Positions 47,638 through 60,775 of a stretch of 64,000 nucleotides of DNA are shown here, in pieces. The notes below the pieces were generated by a model, which made no database searches, was not told the DNA's origin, and saw nothing but the letters and a program-made list of their open reading frames with translations. Origin of the DNA: Motacilla alba alba. Lineage: Eukaryota; Chordata; Aves; Passeriformes; Motacillidae. Within the stretch, counting starts at the first letter, position 1. Every line of letters begins with the position of its first letter. The DNA lies in assembly GCF_015832195.1 (NCBI RefSeq), contig NC_052021.1, positions 496,001 through 560,000 of the forward strand, in the 5' to 3' direction. The translations under genes were made by a program, and so were the position numbers.

Positions 47638-48293
47638 TGTCCCAGGGTGACATTATGATGCTTGTATCCCCATTCGTCTGTTCTGTTTATGCTGGATATT
47701 ATGTTCTGTGCCTTCAAGACTGGTTCTGAAGAGCGAATGTTTTGGTTTGGTTTTGTTATCAGCCTGCTCCCCCATGGCTGGCGGGACACAGAGACGGGGC
47801 AGTGCATAGTGCGGCTTTTGCTTTTTGCTTTGCTCTTTCTTCTGCTTTGCTCCTGCTTTGCTCTTGCCTTTTGCTTCTGCTCATTTGTTAGTTTAGCTAA
47901 GCAGTCCAAATTTTTCCCTGGACTGTTTTTCCTTTCCTTTTTTTGGAACTACCTGAATCTGCTCCAGACTGGGACCTGGGAAACACTGAGAGTTTCCACC
48001 TTGTGGCCTGCAGCAGCCATCCCCAGCGCCGGAGGGACCAACAACAAAGCGATCACTCCCAGGAAAGACTTTCTGAATTTTTCATCCTATTCAGAGCAGT
48101 GGAAGAGTGTTGTCATCTGGTATTGTTCATTTTGTGTGCTGGGGGGTGCTGTGCCTGTTTAATAAACAGGTTCTTTCCACTTCTCTTCAAGGAATCCTTC
48201 CCGAACCGGTTGGGGAGAGGGGCTGTGTAGGTTTGCTTTCTGGAGGGGTCCCCGTTTGGAGGTTTTCTCCCAAATTTGCCCTAAACCAGGACA
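47638..48293 (+). mobile_element. solo LTR (copy D), relative of copy C
   Basis: It starts tgtcccaggg and ends aaaccaggaca. It aligns along its length with 14325-14959, sharing gatgctt at the start, gcgccggagggac, the tttaataaaca polyadenylation region, the accggttgggg block and the ctcccaaatttgccct end. A CTTTGCTC-type simple repeat near 47820-47880 is specific to this copy. The flanks share ggacatc, but this overlaps the LTR end, so the target duplication is not certain. Confidence 0.75.
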
Positions 48294-49239
48294 TCTTTCC
48301 TGGCTAGTTCTGGCAGGGAGCTGTGTGCATCTGACAGGACGAGCATGTGGGAGAAGCTGTGGGAACTTTACTGAAACTGTGCCTTGCCCAGGGTTAGCAG
48401 CTGTCTTTGGGCAGGCTGTGTGGCCAGACACCTGCAGCAGGCTGGTCAGTGCACGTGTGCTGCCATCGCTGGTGCTGCTCATAGGTAAATAGTGCCAGCT
48501 CTTGAAGGGCAGTGGTGCCTGGTGCTGTGTCTTAGGTGGTTCCCCTGCAGGGGAAATCAGTGCTGCAGATACATGCAGTGTAGAATAATAATCACGTCTC
48601 CCACTACCAAGCTCTATTTGGGCCTTGAAACCGTCACTGGGTGTAGGGGATAACAAGTAGATGCCTCTGCCAACTGTTATTTTTACAAATCTGCTAAACT
48701 TCCCAAGTGCTCTGAAACCTGGTAATTGCACAAATTTTGTTGGGGAGGAAGGGAAAGACTTATATGTGTAAGTTAAAATTATATGTAAGAAGGTGGCAGG
48801 AGAAAACAATCAACCTAATGTTGTGGCTGAATGAACTTTTGTCAAGGACATGAGCAAACACATAATTGTCAGTTTGATTGCAGTTCACAGCCAGGAAAAA
48901 CTCTGTGCTTGCTGGACTCCATCAGGAACACCTGTTTGCTGGAGGGATTCCTCTCTGAGGAAGCTGACAACTCCTTCCCAAAAGGGAGATTTTTTTTCAA
49001 ATGCTGGTGTTTCCCCAGACTGTTGCTGGAGGTTGCAAATCTAGCACCAAAGAGAATCCTAACAGTGGGAGCAGAGATGCCAAGTGAGGCAGAACTGAGG
49101 CACAGCACTGAGCAGCAAGGGAATGCTGGCACACAGTGGGAGGCCATCCAGCCCTGCACGCAGGATAGAAGGGGGACTGGGCTAAACCACAACAGGAACA
49201 CAGGTCTGCCTCTCTGCATTGCATATCCTAGGTGTAGTG

Positions 49240-49270
49240 ATTTCTCCCAAATTTGTCCTAAACCAGGATA
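49240..49270 (+). mobile_element. terminal fragment of the copy C/D LTR family
   Basis: The sequence ctcccaaatttgtcctaaac plus caggata repeats the last 27 bases of LTR copy D (48267-48293) with two differences, about 980 bp downstream in the same orientation. It is either a truncated second LTR or the remaining end of a tandem copy. Confidence 0.55.
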
Positions 49271-52200
49271 GGGGCCTTGATGACAGAACGTAAAAGCAGA
49301 TGTTAACTGGTGTGTATTCTGTAGAAATATTTGGACATACGTGATATTATTACACACATTGCAAAGTAGGCATTAAAGCATTATTAGTGTCATGAATTTG
49401 GGAAGGGTTCACAGAGCATGAGGCTGTAAAGGAATTATGCCTATTCTATAAAGACAGAGCTGTAAATCTTGTGGACTTTTCCAGCCATGTAAAATTTACT
49501 AACAATTGGTACAACTGTTTGAATATTACTTTTCTTTCGTTAACAGTTTGTGTGAAATGGTTCTCTTTTGATCCTTTGGCTATTCTTTCCACTGGCTCAG
49601 TCAAGTAGTTGTTGAAATAAAGGTCTCTTAGGGGGGCACATTTGTTTGCAGCGAGGGCAGCATGGAGCAGAATGTGTGTGTGTGACTTACACAAATAACA
49701 ATAGTAAACAGTTCATGGCCTTTAAAAGATGAGTGACTTGCACAGAGATTTGAAAGAGCTCAAGGAGTGGCCTTAAACAGCTTTGTCAGTCTCCTCAAAA
49801 TTCAAAAGCTTGTAAGGATGTTGTCTTTGGGTCCTTTGACTAGAAAATATGTATTCCCAGTTTCTTTGGCTTTGTGAAGAAGTTACTAGTGTTAGTTCAG
49901 ACTCTGAGATGTAGAGTAAGAGGGAAGGAAAATGAAGAATTTCAGGTGGCGTGACCAAACCATATGATAACACAGTAACTTAGTAGAAAGAAGTTTATGG
50001 ACACTTACTCTCGTAGTGTTTTTTCGCTTTGCAAATCTGTCCCACTAAGAAGATCTTATTGAGAATGTGTCCTTATTTCTTTTTCTCTGACAATCAATAG
50101 TAAAGACACCATCCTCTCCGGAAAACCTAAGAGTTATTGAGTAGATTTTAATAGCAATATTAAAGATGTTCTTATTTGTAAAAACATTTGTGATACTATG
50201 AATCTAGGTTCACTCAGAACACTGAGTAGCATCAGAAGCTCTAAGCAGGATGAGTAAGATGCTGCATCAAGCAGGAATTCTTATTGTGCAACAAAAGTAA
50301 CAGAGAGAGAGATTTTCTTAATGGTGACTGAATTATAATTTAATCATATCTATGCCTTTATGCAAGTATTTTGGTCAAAAGGAGCAATATTTGCTCTGTG
50401 CAGCTGCAACAACTGCATTCATTTGTTTGCTTTGACTGTAAGCTTTGGTAAATGTGATATTTCTTTGCTTAGCTTTCTCCCAAGTGGATGGTGCTAATTG
50501 TCCTCACACTAAAAATTTAAGTTAGTTTTGCATTGCTCAGCGTGACGTTTTCATATTTTCTTCTGAGTTGACTAGCAATGAGATTATTCAAAATCCAGGA
50601 TGTTGCTTGGTAAACAGGATGTGCTTGGAAATGCAATATGAAGACTGCCCACAATTTCTTTATTGTGCCCCTCTGTTGGACAGTCCTACACATTGTTCTG
50701 CACAACTGCTGCCCTATTCACTGCTTTTACGCAGCAGGTACAGCCTTTCCTCAGGATTTGAATTCACTTGGAAAGGAGCTCTTGCCCTAGACACATTTAC
50801 ACCTGTGGTCGGAAGTGATACAGGTATTGTTCTCCATAAATTATTGCCAACTTTCATCATCTGTTTGTTTGATGACAGTGAAGTTCAAAAGTCACAGATG
50901 TTTTACTTGTCTCAGCTGAACCTGTTCAGATTTGGTTCATAGCAGAAATCTGTTAATTATTGCAAAAAAGGAAAACTTCTACGAAGACTAAATGCATATT
51001 GAATTTATGCAGAATCTGCAATTATAACTTGTAATTCTTACAATATTAAAAAAAACAAAACAAAACAAAACTATGTTACAGGTATAAATTCTGTGTTGGA
51101 AGTACTTTGTCCTTGAAAAGCCTGACAAGGGCTGCCTCCCACAGAGACTGAGTAATAACTAGGTTTTAAAAAGGATTAGCACATGTGGTGTTTCATGGAA
51201 TGGGACCTAATCCTGACTATGACTTTAACATTCCACGTTAATGCTAAATAAAATGGGAAGTAAATTGAAAATCTCCTGAGGTAGTATCAAAATTGTTGTA
51301 GTACTACAAATATTACTAAGAGATAAATAAAGCTGACGGATAGTGAAATATGCTTTTCATTGTAACTCGACATAACTTTTTAATTGGCTCCTAAAAGGTG
51401 CAACATAACAAATGAGTTGTTGAGGTCCCAGAAGCAGCTCTTGTCTGTGAACAGTGTGTGTTAGTTATGGTGTTGTTTTCAGGACTGACTTGTGGCTCTT
51501 ACAACCCTTGTCAATGTAAAACCTCCTGGGAGTCTCTGCCAAGCTGTGTGCTTGGGTTCAGTTCCTGTACGGACTGGCTCCATGGGAGATGTGCCTTCTT
51601 AGCTTACCTTCAGAGAGTCACCTGAACCCACTAGCTCCCCTCAGGATGAGCTGCAGATGAGCTCTGGCTGCAGGACAGGTGCCCCTGCCATGGGGACCCC
51701 TGAGCTTCATGGACTATCACCCATGCAGGTGTGTGCTCCCGCCTTGCTTGTGCTGCTGCCTTGTGGTGCCCATGGGAGGTAGTTGTTTGTGCTGTGCAAG
51801 GTCACTAAGCCCACGTGCTCACTGCTCATCACCACACTTTGCTTTTAGGTTTTCCAATTTGATGAGGAAAACACCCATCTTCTTCTGTATTTCCTATTTT
51901 GGAAGGCAGGATTTATATTTATAATTGTTTGTGCTGACACAAGATTTGCAGGACCATTGTGTACAGACTTTTCTTTCTCACTTTTAAGTGCATATGTATT
52001 GAATGCAGGGTACATCACATGCATTCCATCATTATTTTTTGAATTTCAAAGTCTGACAGAAATATTACCTGAAAAATTAGATCAAAACTAAAATTTAGTT
52101 GATTTACATCTGTGTAGCCTTCAGTAAGGCTGCATGTGTACAGTCAAGGATTATAAGTCAATTTTAGCCCCATATTTTATTTATTTTTAATCTTATATCG

Positions 52201-55200
52201 AAAATATTTTTTCTTAGTGTAAGAGCTTTTTATTGCATTTCAACCCAAAAAAGTATCATATTACTGCAAAACTGATTGACACTTTTCAGTTAAAGCCCTT
52301 GTTTATTAGCTTTTGCAGCTTATTTAAGTGAAAGTTCATATGCTACTTTGATCTGAATGTCTATTTTTGGATTTGTGTAAAAACAAGCTAACAGAGAACC
52401 TGTTTCTTTAAATCAAAATACCTTTTTTTTCCTTTCCCATCAGAGAGCATTCTTCTTTCAAGGCAGCCTTTAGAAAAATTGCATCCGGATTCTTATCCTG
52501 ATTGTTGGTATTCCATTCTTTGAACAAGCTGAGCAGCAGCCCCTATGAAGTCATGCCAGAAGCCTGAGATGGCAGTTGCAGAGTTAGTTGCTTGTGGATC
52601 AATATGAGCAGTCTTAGGGTTGGAATTTAGCAGGTTGTGCTAATGACTGAGGAGAGTGCTGAGCAAATGTGAGGCACTGTCGGGCAGACAGGCAATGCCA
52701 CAGGAACAGAAGGTGCTCTTCAGCTGCTCCAGTCCCTTCAAAGAGGAAGAGCCCCACAGTCCCAGGATTGCTGGCCCTACATCCCAGCCTGGTTTGGCTC
52801 CTCAGCAGTTCTGGGCAGGCAAACACGTGCCTCTGACATGGCTTGTGTGTGCCTGGTGAAAAAATCAGTCTCCTGTGTCCTGGCTGCTGCAAGCCAGAGA
52901 GCTGAGCTGAGAGTGGAACAGGAGGCCTGTGTCTCTCTGTCCAGCTGGAAGGGAGCAGCTCCTTTATGCAAAAGCTCAAATGCCCCAGAAGAGCTTGTGG
53001 GGCCAGGACAGCTGATTTTTTTAAAAAATGGGTTGTACAGTGACACAGACAATAAAGCTGCAAGTACATCCTTCACTTCACTCAATAAACTAAGAGGGCA
53101 ACTAATAAATACATTGAAAGTTTTATTGGATTGTTATCACAGGTATTCCTTATGGTGTATTTCCATATGTGTGTGCTACCTGACTATGAGCTAAATTGAC
53201 TCTTCCGTCTTCTACATCATTAATGAGGTTGAAATGACTTAAGTACAAAGTCAACTCATATTACTGAAATGTGTTGTTATTAACATGTTATCTAATTTGC
53301 ATAATGAAATCAGATGGCTTTACAATGTTTAAGCTTTTTTTTTTTTATTTTAGATCTAATTGTCATTGTGTCTTTCATTATTGACTAGAAAAAGTTACAA
53401 GAATAATGTGTATGAACTTTTGGAGTGATTTATTTAAAACTGAAAGCCAAAGCAAATTAAGTGCCTTGTACTGAGGTGATTTGGCACCAGTGAAGGACAG
53501 TAATTGTTTTAAGACTAATTGATTTAACCTTAAACTTATTACTAGATCTGATGTCAAAATAAAACTGAAAGCTTCAGCTAGTAAACAGACATGCCTTATG
53601 TAAGTCTGACAGAAGTTCCCTGCACACAAACAGCTGAGTCACCTTGTAAACAATGTAGAAAGCAGATAAGTTTTGCTTAATCTTGCCTTAACCATGCAGC
53701 TGGGGGTAAAAATTGGATTTATTCTGTAAATCTGGATGTTCAAAAAGTGATTGTTTCAGTGCAAATCAACGAGCACTGATCTGTTGGTGTAAATGTGCTA
53801 ATTGGAGAAGCAGGTGGTTGACAATGTGTAGCAATTTGTAGGTCAATCTCCAGGTGGGCTGTATGTGGACTTTTGCGCATGTAGCTCCTGCAGTCTGGTT
53901 TATAGCATCATCTTTTGAATTTAATGCCTTTCAAAAATGTCTTCTGGTCCTAACTGGGCTGCGGCAGATCCGTGCTGCTCCCACAGTAGTTGCTAACAGG
54001 TTACAGACGAAATTCTCCTGTCTGTTTCTGGAGTATTTCCTAAAAGGCACTGAAAGAACACAGTTAAAAAAAAACTAGTGGCCCTAATGGAGCTGGTGAA
54101 AAACCTTTTAGTACTCAGTCTTTTGTTGGCTCAGCTCCTCAGGTACCACTGGCTTAAATGAACTGCAAAGTTTATGACCAAGGTTCTTACAATACTCTGA
54201 AAACTGCTTTGAGTAAATCTGTAAAACAGGGACTTCCCAGGAAATAGTATGGAGCAAATGTCATTGATTAGAGAGGAACATACCACCAAAACCTGGGCGC
54301 AAAAATTCCTTGAAGTAGTCCAGTGCATTTGTTGTAGTTGTAATTTTGCGATTGTGTATCTTAGATTGCTGTGGGCTGCCATAATGTTGGAACTAAATCC
54401 AGTAAAAGTGTAGGATAAAAGAGGATGTGCAAAGTGCTGAGGTGCAGTCTGCCTGCAGACAGGCCAAAGCTTTGTGGGGTTGAAGTGGAGTCTCAGATCT
54501 ATCCTCTGAGGAAGAGCAGCAGAGGTCAGAGCCTCCCTAGTCACTGACTCATCAGAGGGCTGAAGAAGGCTATAATAAGTAGATATTACTTAGCACCTGA
54601 TTTCTCTTTCTCTCAGAATTAATTTGCAGCTTGTAAGGAAATTACTGTGTTACTATTCAGCGCCTGATTTGCAGCCTACATGTCTACTTCCTTCTCATTA
54701 TTAAATTACTTTTTTTTTTTTTTTTTTACAATTAATCCCAAAGTTTGCAAGTTACAGTTGAAAGAAATGGCTTACTTATCTCTAGTATAATCCATGAGCT
54801 GAGGAAAGCAGCAATACCATTCAATCAGGATTCTTTAAAATTAGCCTTTATGGAAAGGACAGTACCAAGAAATTCAACCTGAAATGTCTAAATGTACCTT
54901 ACTTTTGTGGACAAGTGTTAATTTTCATAAGAATTATTCAGGGCTGAGTTGAGGTATTGTAATTCAATTTTCAAGAGCAGATAAGCTTTGAAGTTAGAAT
55001 GAAAGGTATTTAAACAGGTTTGTAATTCTTCTACTATAAAGATGAAGAAAATATCTACAGTATCTGTAAGGAGTAAGTTTTCTCCTGTCCATAATTTATA
55101 TAAAATTTTGAAAAGTTGCACAAGTATTTTGACTTGCTAAACAGAAATCCCAACTCCACAAACTCTCCATGACTTTGAAGATCAGACCATGATCAAAACC

Positions 55201-58200
55201 ACCAATTGTGGCATTAAAGGGGAAATCTTATGATTGTGGGCAATTTCTGGTCTCTAGGAGATACTAAATCTAGACTGAAAGTTCCTTGGCAAAGTAGTAA
55301 TCCCAGCAGCTCTGCACTGGTTCTGTCCAGGTGAGCTGTAGGCAGGAGTGTCTGACTCTGCTGATGTGCAGCTGATTTGGCACATGGCAGCATTTTGATC
55401 TGTGCTATTCTGGGCTCAGGGTGTCTCTGGTAGCTGTGTCAGCGCTTGCAGGCACAGGGTGTGACCTGGGATATCCTGCACAGGGCTGGGAGCTGGACTC
55501 GAGGATGCTGATGTGTCCCTCCCACCTCAAGAGGATCTATGGTAACAGCCAGCATGTAGGGTTTGATGCCAGATTTGATTTCCCTTGCTTTGCCACGTAG
55601 TTCTGCAGTGCTCACATGCTCCAGTGCTTAAAATTTCACAGGAACCATGTATTACTCTTTTCCTTCAAGCAAAGTTTGGGTTGCACCTAGAGATGTCTTA
55701 GGATGTAGCTCCTTCTATGGTAGGGAAGCTTTCCATGTTCTTAGAGTGATAGGCAGGTGAGGTTCAGGAAGGAAAGGCTTGTAGCAACCTTCTGAGAATT
55801 TGCAGCTCACACAGAGAAACTGAGAAGCTGCTCAGGTGAGCAGGGAGCAGACCCAGCCAAACCTTAGAGGTGCTGAAGAGAAAAACTTCCTAAGGGCCAC
55901 AGAAGATGTGTGTTTTTCTGCAAGCCAGAAAACCAGAGCTGACTAAGCCTCTGCTGGAAGCATGAGCCCCCTGCAAACACTAAAAGCTCTGTTCCTGTCA
56001 GGTCCCTATGACAGCTGGCATAAGGTGTAGCTCTCACTTCCCTGGTCAAGTTACAGCATGGAGAGTCAATGTGGGCCCTGAATGGGTGCACACAAATTTT
56101 TTGTCTGGATCGGACTGAAAACTCAATTTGGAGCTGAGGGATCTTTGTCAGTGAAGTTTTATTTTTAATTAAAATTGGTAACTTTCCTAAAAGGTCAGGC
56201 CTCAGTAGAAAGGTGTATTTGCAAAGAAGAATCTTTCAAGAGAACTTCTAATTTAGCTGCACTTTTGTTTCCCACATAGTATAGGAATATGTTCTTTTAA
56301 AGTAGCTATTAGTGTATTCCAAACTGGGGAAATCAACAGTCCTTAAGGTTTGTTCTGGTTTTACTGATAACCATTTTAAAAGCTTGAAATCCTCTGAAAA
56401 TTGAATGAACAGCTGCTATAGCAAATCTACCCCTTGATGCAAGTGGCATAAAACATGAGGAGGTCTGGAAACTGAGAAATTACTTGACTTAAAGGTAGGA
56501 AAACCCCAAACAGGTCCCATTAACAACCTGCTCAGAAAAAATCAGGCCATAAAGAGAATGATTTTGAGAAGACTCAGTCATACATTTCTCAATAAATTCA
56601 AAAGTGACATTGAATGTTTCATTTGCTTTTAGTGGAGGAGAGGAAGAAAAGCTATGATTGGCAAAAGTCTGGGCTGGAATTTGAGCTTAATACTCTCAGT
56701 TGTGTTTTCCTACTCAGCTGAGGTTTGGAAGCCACTTGTCACAGTGTGTAAAATGCACAGTGCCAGGGACAGTCCCTTTCTCCACTCCATATCTGTTACT
56801 TGAATTGAAGTAGATTAAATGTAAACAATGTCCAGAAACAGTTGTGATGCAAACTGTCTTTATTATTTATTTATTTATATGAAACAGAACATTAAATCTA
56901 ATAGTGCTTGCAATGAAGTCTAACTGAAGTTTTGTTTGTTACCTGTTGGCCTCAGAAAAAGATGTACCTCTGAAATTCAACTGTATTTTGATTAGAGAGA
57001 AACAACCCCTTGTCCATCTGGGTTAGTTTATGAGCTACAATAGCTCCTAAACAGACTTGTATTTGACTTCAGTTGCAGTCTCGGGTGGGGGAAAGGTCTA
57101 TTTTCATCTCTTCTGAAAACAGTTGCATAGAACCTGACACGATTTTCCCACTGTTTTAAATGAGCTATTCCAATATTTTGATGCACTTCTGGCAGTTACA
57201 GCACAGAGACATGTAAGCATCTGTCAATCTGTGCAGTAATTTCAAGTGCATCTAAGAAAATATACTGGGAGCAAGAACAAGGAAAGGGAAGAAATGGATG
57301 GCAAAAATTGCATAAATGGACAAAGCTTGTGGTTTAAGTCTCTGTTTTCCTTTGAAATAGTACCTTCTACAACCTGGATGAGAGTGAGCAGGCTTTATGT
57401 GGATTACCATCAACACTTTCAACTGTGATGTTGAAAATGTTTTTCCATTGTTTTCCCCCAGGTGCAAACTGGGTTATCGTAATCACTGGAGACTTCCTCT
57501 ATTTAGTATTTATTGAAAACTTTTAAATGAAATGGATGCCATCCTTCAGTCCTGCTGACTTATGTTCTCAAATGAAGTAATTAAAAAGGGCCCACAGAAG
57601 ATTCTTGCCTCACTTGGGACTGTAAAAAGCTTGTGATGGTTGTGGAACCTGGTGAAATGACAGGCTGATGATACGACTACTGATTTAAATGAAATTTTAC
57701 TGAATTAACTAATTAGTGCAAGAGAGATGGAGATGATCATTGTACTGGAATCCTTGTTCTAAGACATAAATAAAAAATATCTCTGCATTTGTTACAACAC
57801 AAAGAGCAAAATAAAACAAAACTCTAAAGTCATAGTTTCCTTATAGAATTAGAAGAAAACAGGAAAAAAGGCTTAATGAGAGTCATGGAAAGGTTGCTGT
57901 GGAAACAAGGAAAGCAACAATGAAAAAAAAAACATATTCGAAGAAATAGGTCAGGAAGGTTAGGTTAAAAATCAGGCAAATTTAGTTATAGCCAAAAAAA
58001 TCTTACATGTAGACTTTAATTTTTTTGTGGAAAAGTTCAAGAACAAAAAAAGTTTATTTGCTATATTAAATATCTGTAAAAGTGTGGATGAGTTTATTCC
58101 AAGGAAGCAAAATTGATGAACAGAATAATTCTGTAATTGAGAAAAAATAATGACAGGAATTTGAAGTTGCAATGATGTGCTGGATTGGCGAAAATGCTCT

Positions 58201-58974
58201 GTTTTCTAACTGCTCACAGTATGTGCTCTGTGAAGAGATATTGATTTGCATGGTCAAGTAGAGCAGCAAATGTGTGAGGAGTACCCCATGACAAAATGCC
58301 TTCTGTGCCAGTAAATCTGCTCTCTGCAGCTTGTTGGATGGGATGTCTAGGAGCAGAAAATGGCATTGCGGCTCCCAAAGATGAGATTCTGTGCAGCCAA
58401 GTTACGCATTAACAAAACTAAAATCCATAGCAGGATTTTCATTGGGATATATCATGTCCTCATTTTTTTTTTTTTGTGCTCTGGTTGATGTGCCATAACA
58501 AGAACACCAGTAAGAACAGTAAAAGAAAAAAGCCAGGCTATTCATAATGCTGCTGCTCAGGCAGAGTTATCTGAGAGCTGCAAGCATGAGTGCTGCCATG
58601 CCAGGATTGATGGGCTCCTACTCACCCTGTTATTGTTTTGTGCCTTTCTTTGCAAAGCATAGTGACCATAAATTGGCTCAAAGCTTCCAGAGCTTATTGC
58701 TGTATCTGCTGTCAAGTTTCAATTTTGAATCTTGGTCATGTTGTATTTTCCACTGTTTTCAAAGACTTGTTGGAGGAGTTGGGGATGTAAAAGAAATGTT
58801 CTGAGTGAAGAGGAGTCACAGTAAAAGGCAGCACGGTGGTGTAAAGGAAGGAGGCCACTTTTTTTAGGAAACATTGAATATCCTGGCTTGAAAGGGACCC
58901 ACAAGGGCACTCGTGCATTAAGTAATTGGGCACTCCTGCAGAAATTATTGTGTGCTCATGTGTGCTATAATTGC
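49271..58974. other. host non-coding DNA, no gene seen
   Basis: About 9.7 kb without a supportable gene. The frames 50568-50942, 52614-53069 and 54131-54544 carry no domain or exon signature that I recognise. T-rich tracts lie at 53335-53346 and 54712-54728. Confidence 0.55.
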
Positions 58975-59475
58975 CCACATTGCACTTGGTGATTGCCCAA
59001 CTCCCTGATTTGTCGAGGTCTCTCTGCAGGACCCCTCTGCCTTTGGGGGAGTCAGCTCCTCCCAGTCTGATGGTGCTGGTAAACTTACTTTGAAGATCTC
59101 CTAGTTCTGCATTGCTGAGAAGGATGCTGAAGAGCACAGGGCTGAGGGTGGAGCCCTGCAGAACCCCACTAGTGACTGGTCACCAGCCTGATGTGACCCT
59201 CTCACTGTAACCTTTGGGGCCCAGTTGCTCACCCATCGCATGACAGGATAGGGTCTTGGCACTTTCCCTTCTGTAGCCAGGGAGTTTAAACTCGATTGCT
59301 TTGTGGTCACTGTGGCCAAGATGGCCACTAATGGCCGTCAGTCACAAGAGCCTGTCTGTTAACAAGCCACAGGTCATGGCACAGGGCACCTTGCCTGGTT
59401 GGCTCCCTCTGTAGCTGTGCCTTGTCCTTCTATCCAGGTGCTTCAGGGACCTGTTTGTACCAGATGCAGGGTATT
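58975..59475 (-). pseudogene. CR1 LINE fragment with internal deletion
   Basis: On the minus strand the translation runs from the end of a CR1 endonuclease domain (EPTRQGAL, then LVNRQALV and GHSDHKAIEF) almost directly into the late reverse transcriptase (PVTSGVLQGSTLSPVLFSIL, then KFTSTIRLGGADSPKGRG and LQRDLDK, WAIT). Most of the reverse transcriptase, including the fingers and first part of the palm, is missing between them at about 59225. There is a one-base frame change near 59330 and a TGA near 59180. The FADD active-site motif expected just before LGGA is degraded to FTSTIR. CR1 is the dominant LINE of birds. Confidence 0.85.
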
Positions 59476-60123
59476 CCAGGAAACTCACCCAGTCAGGGAG
59501 CTTTCCTCAAACCCTGTGGGCTAAATACAAGCGAAACGGAATATTTTCACTTCATTTCACAATCTATTTTACAGTTAGGAGGAATTATATTTAGAAGGAA
59601 GTGTAAAATAGCATTCAGCATTCTGAGGTAGAGTTTTTCTAGGCAGTTGTTGAATGTCTGCAGACAAAATCCTGTCCCAGCAGTTCTTAGCACAAGGCTC
59701 CATTGCAGTACAGATGTTTTGGTAATGAGATGAGACTTATTATGAGACTGAAATTAATTTCTTTGTTAAATTTATCTGTATAGAGCAGTTATAAAATTGC
59801 TTACAGCAATCAAGATCCTGGTAGCTTGCCAGCTTTTTTTAACAGATAAGCAGTTTGGAAATAATGATTTTCCAATAGTGTTGTTGAAGTTGAGAACATT
59901 TTTGTTCATCCTACTCCATCAGCTTTCTTTTTAATTAAGGGCGGGGGGGCACATTTCTAGAAATGTGTAATGAACAGGCTGTGAATACCAAGTGTGAATA
60001 TTGTACTTCTTTCTCCTCTTGGGCATTCCTATGATGTTACAATACTTAAGCAGAGCAACTTCTGTACTGCTCTGTTCTAGTTTTAGTTCTAGTTCTACTT
60101 TGGTGGTATTTAAGGTATGTCAG
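59476..60123. other. host non-coding DNA
   Basis: No gene or named repeat was recognised between the CR1 fragment and the following solo LTR. A short G-rich run lies at 59941-59949. Confidence 0.55.
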
Positions 60124-60775
60124 TGTTCTGGATTGCCAAGCAAATTGTATTCTATTGGCCATCTGTATGGCGGTTGTCTTCTGTTAAGTGGGCAGTTTTC
60201 CTTATCTCTTCTATAACCACTCCTCCCTCTGGGAAGACATCTGCTGATAACAGGCTATTGAATGTCACTGCATGACTGATAAGAACTACAGCATACCACT
60301 GGGAGATGCTCTGCCCAGAGGGAGGAGCCAAGAATTCCTACCTGGAGATAATCTTGATGTTCTGGAACACCAGCATGGCTTCTCCACTGGATTTCCCAGA
60401 GGAACAGCTGCCTCTTCTACTGGATCTTCAGAGGAAGATTACACGTTTCTACAAGATCCCTGCTCCAACAGAACCACACCTGACACTCCAGGAGAGCTGC
60501 AGCCGCAATTCCAATTGGATTGCCACCAATACCCTGACCCACAGGGTGTCCAGTTGTATTCTAACTCTGCCAGTGTTGTTTTAGTTTACTGCATTGTTAA
60601 TTTATCTTTATATTTTCTTCCCTAATAAAGAACTGTTATTCCTGCTCCCATATTTTTGCCTGAGAGCCCCTTAATCTAAAATTTATAGCAATTCGGAGGG
60701 AGAGGGTTTACATTTTCCATTTCAGGGGAGGCTCCTGCCTTCCTCAGCAGGCATCTGTCTTTCCAAACTGAGACA
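60124..60775 (+). mobile_element. solo LTR with near-perfect 5-bp target duplication
   Basis: It starts tgttctggattgcc and ends aactgagaca. The flanks are gtcag (60119-60123) and gttag (60776-60780), one transition apart. The polyadenylation signal ccctaataaagaac at about 60623 sets the plus orientation, with about 150 nt of R-U5 after it. The sequence resembles a common passerine LTR family as I recall it. The frames 60272-60625 and 60306-60584 lie in U3 and are not genes. Confidence 0.78.

Noticed and set aside
14325..48293. Copies C and D as the two LTRs of one provirus
   Set aside because: Copy C has its own matching 5-bp flanks on both sides and no internal retroviral sequence next to it. 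The two copies are also too diverged, so they are separate solo LTRs.
48159..48809. 216-codon minus-strand frame
   Set aside because: It crosses the end of LTR copy D and unrelated flank, with no recognisable domain. Chance openness is the simpler reading.
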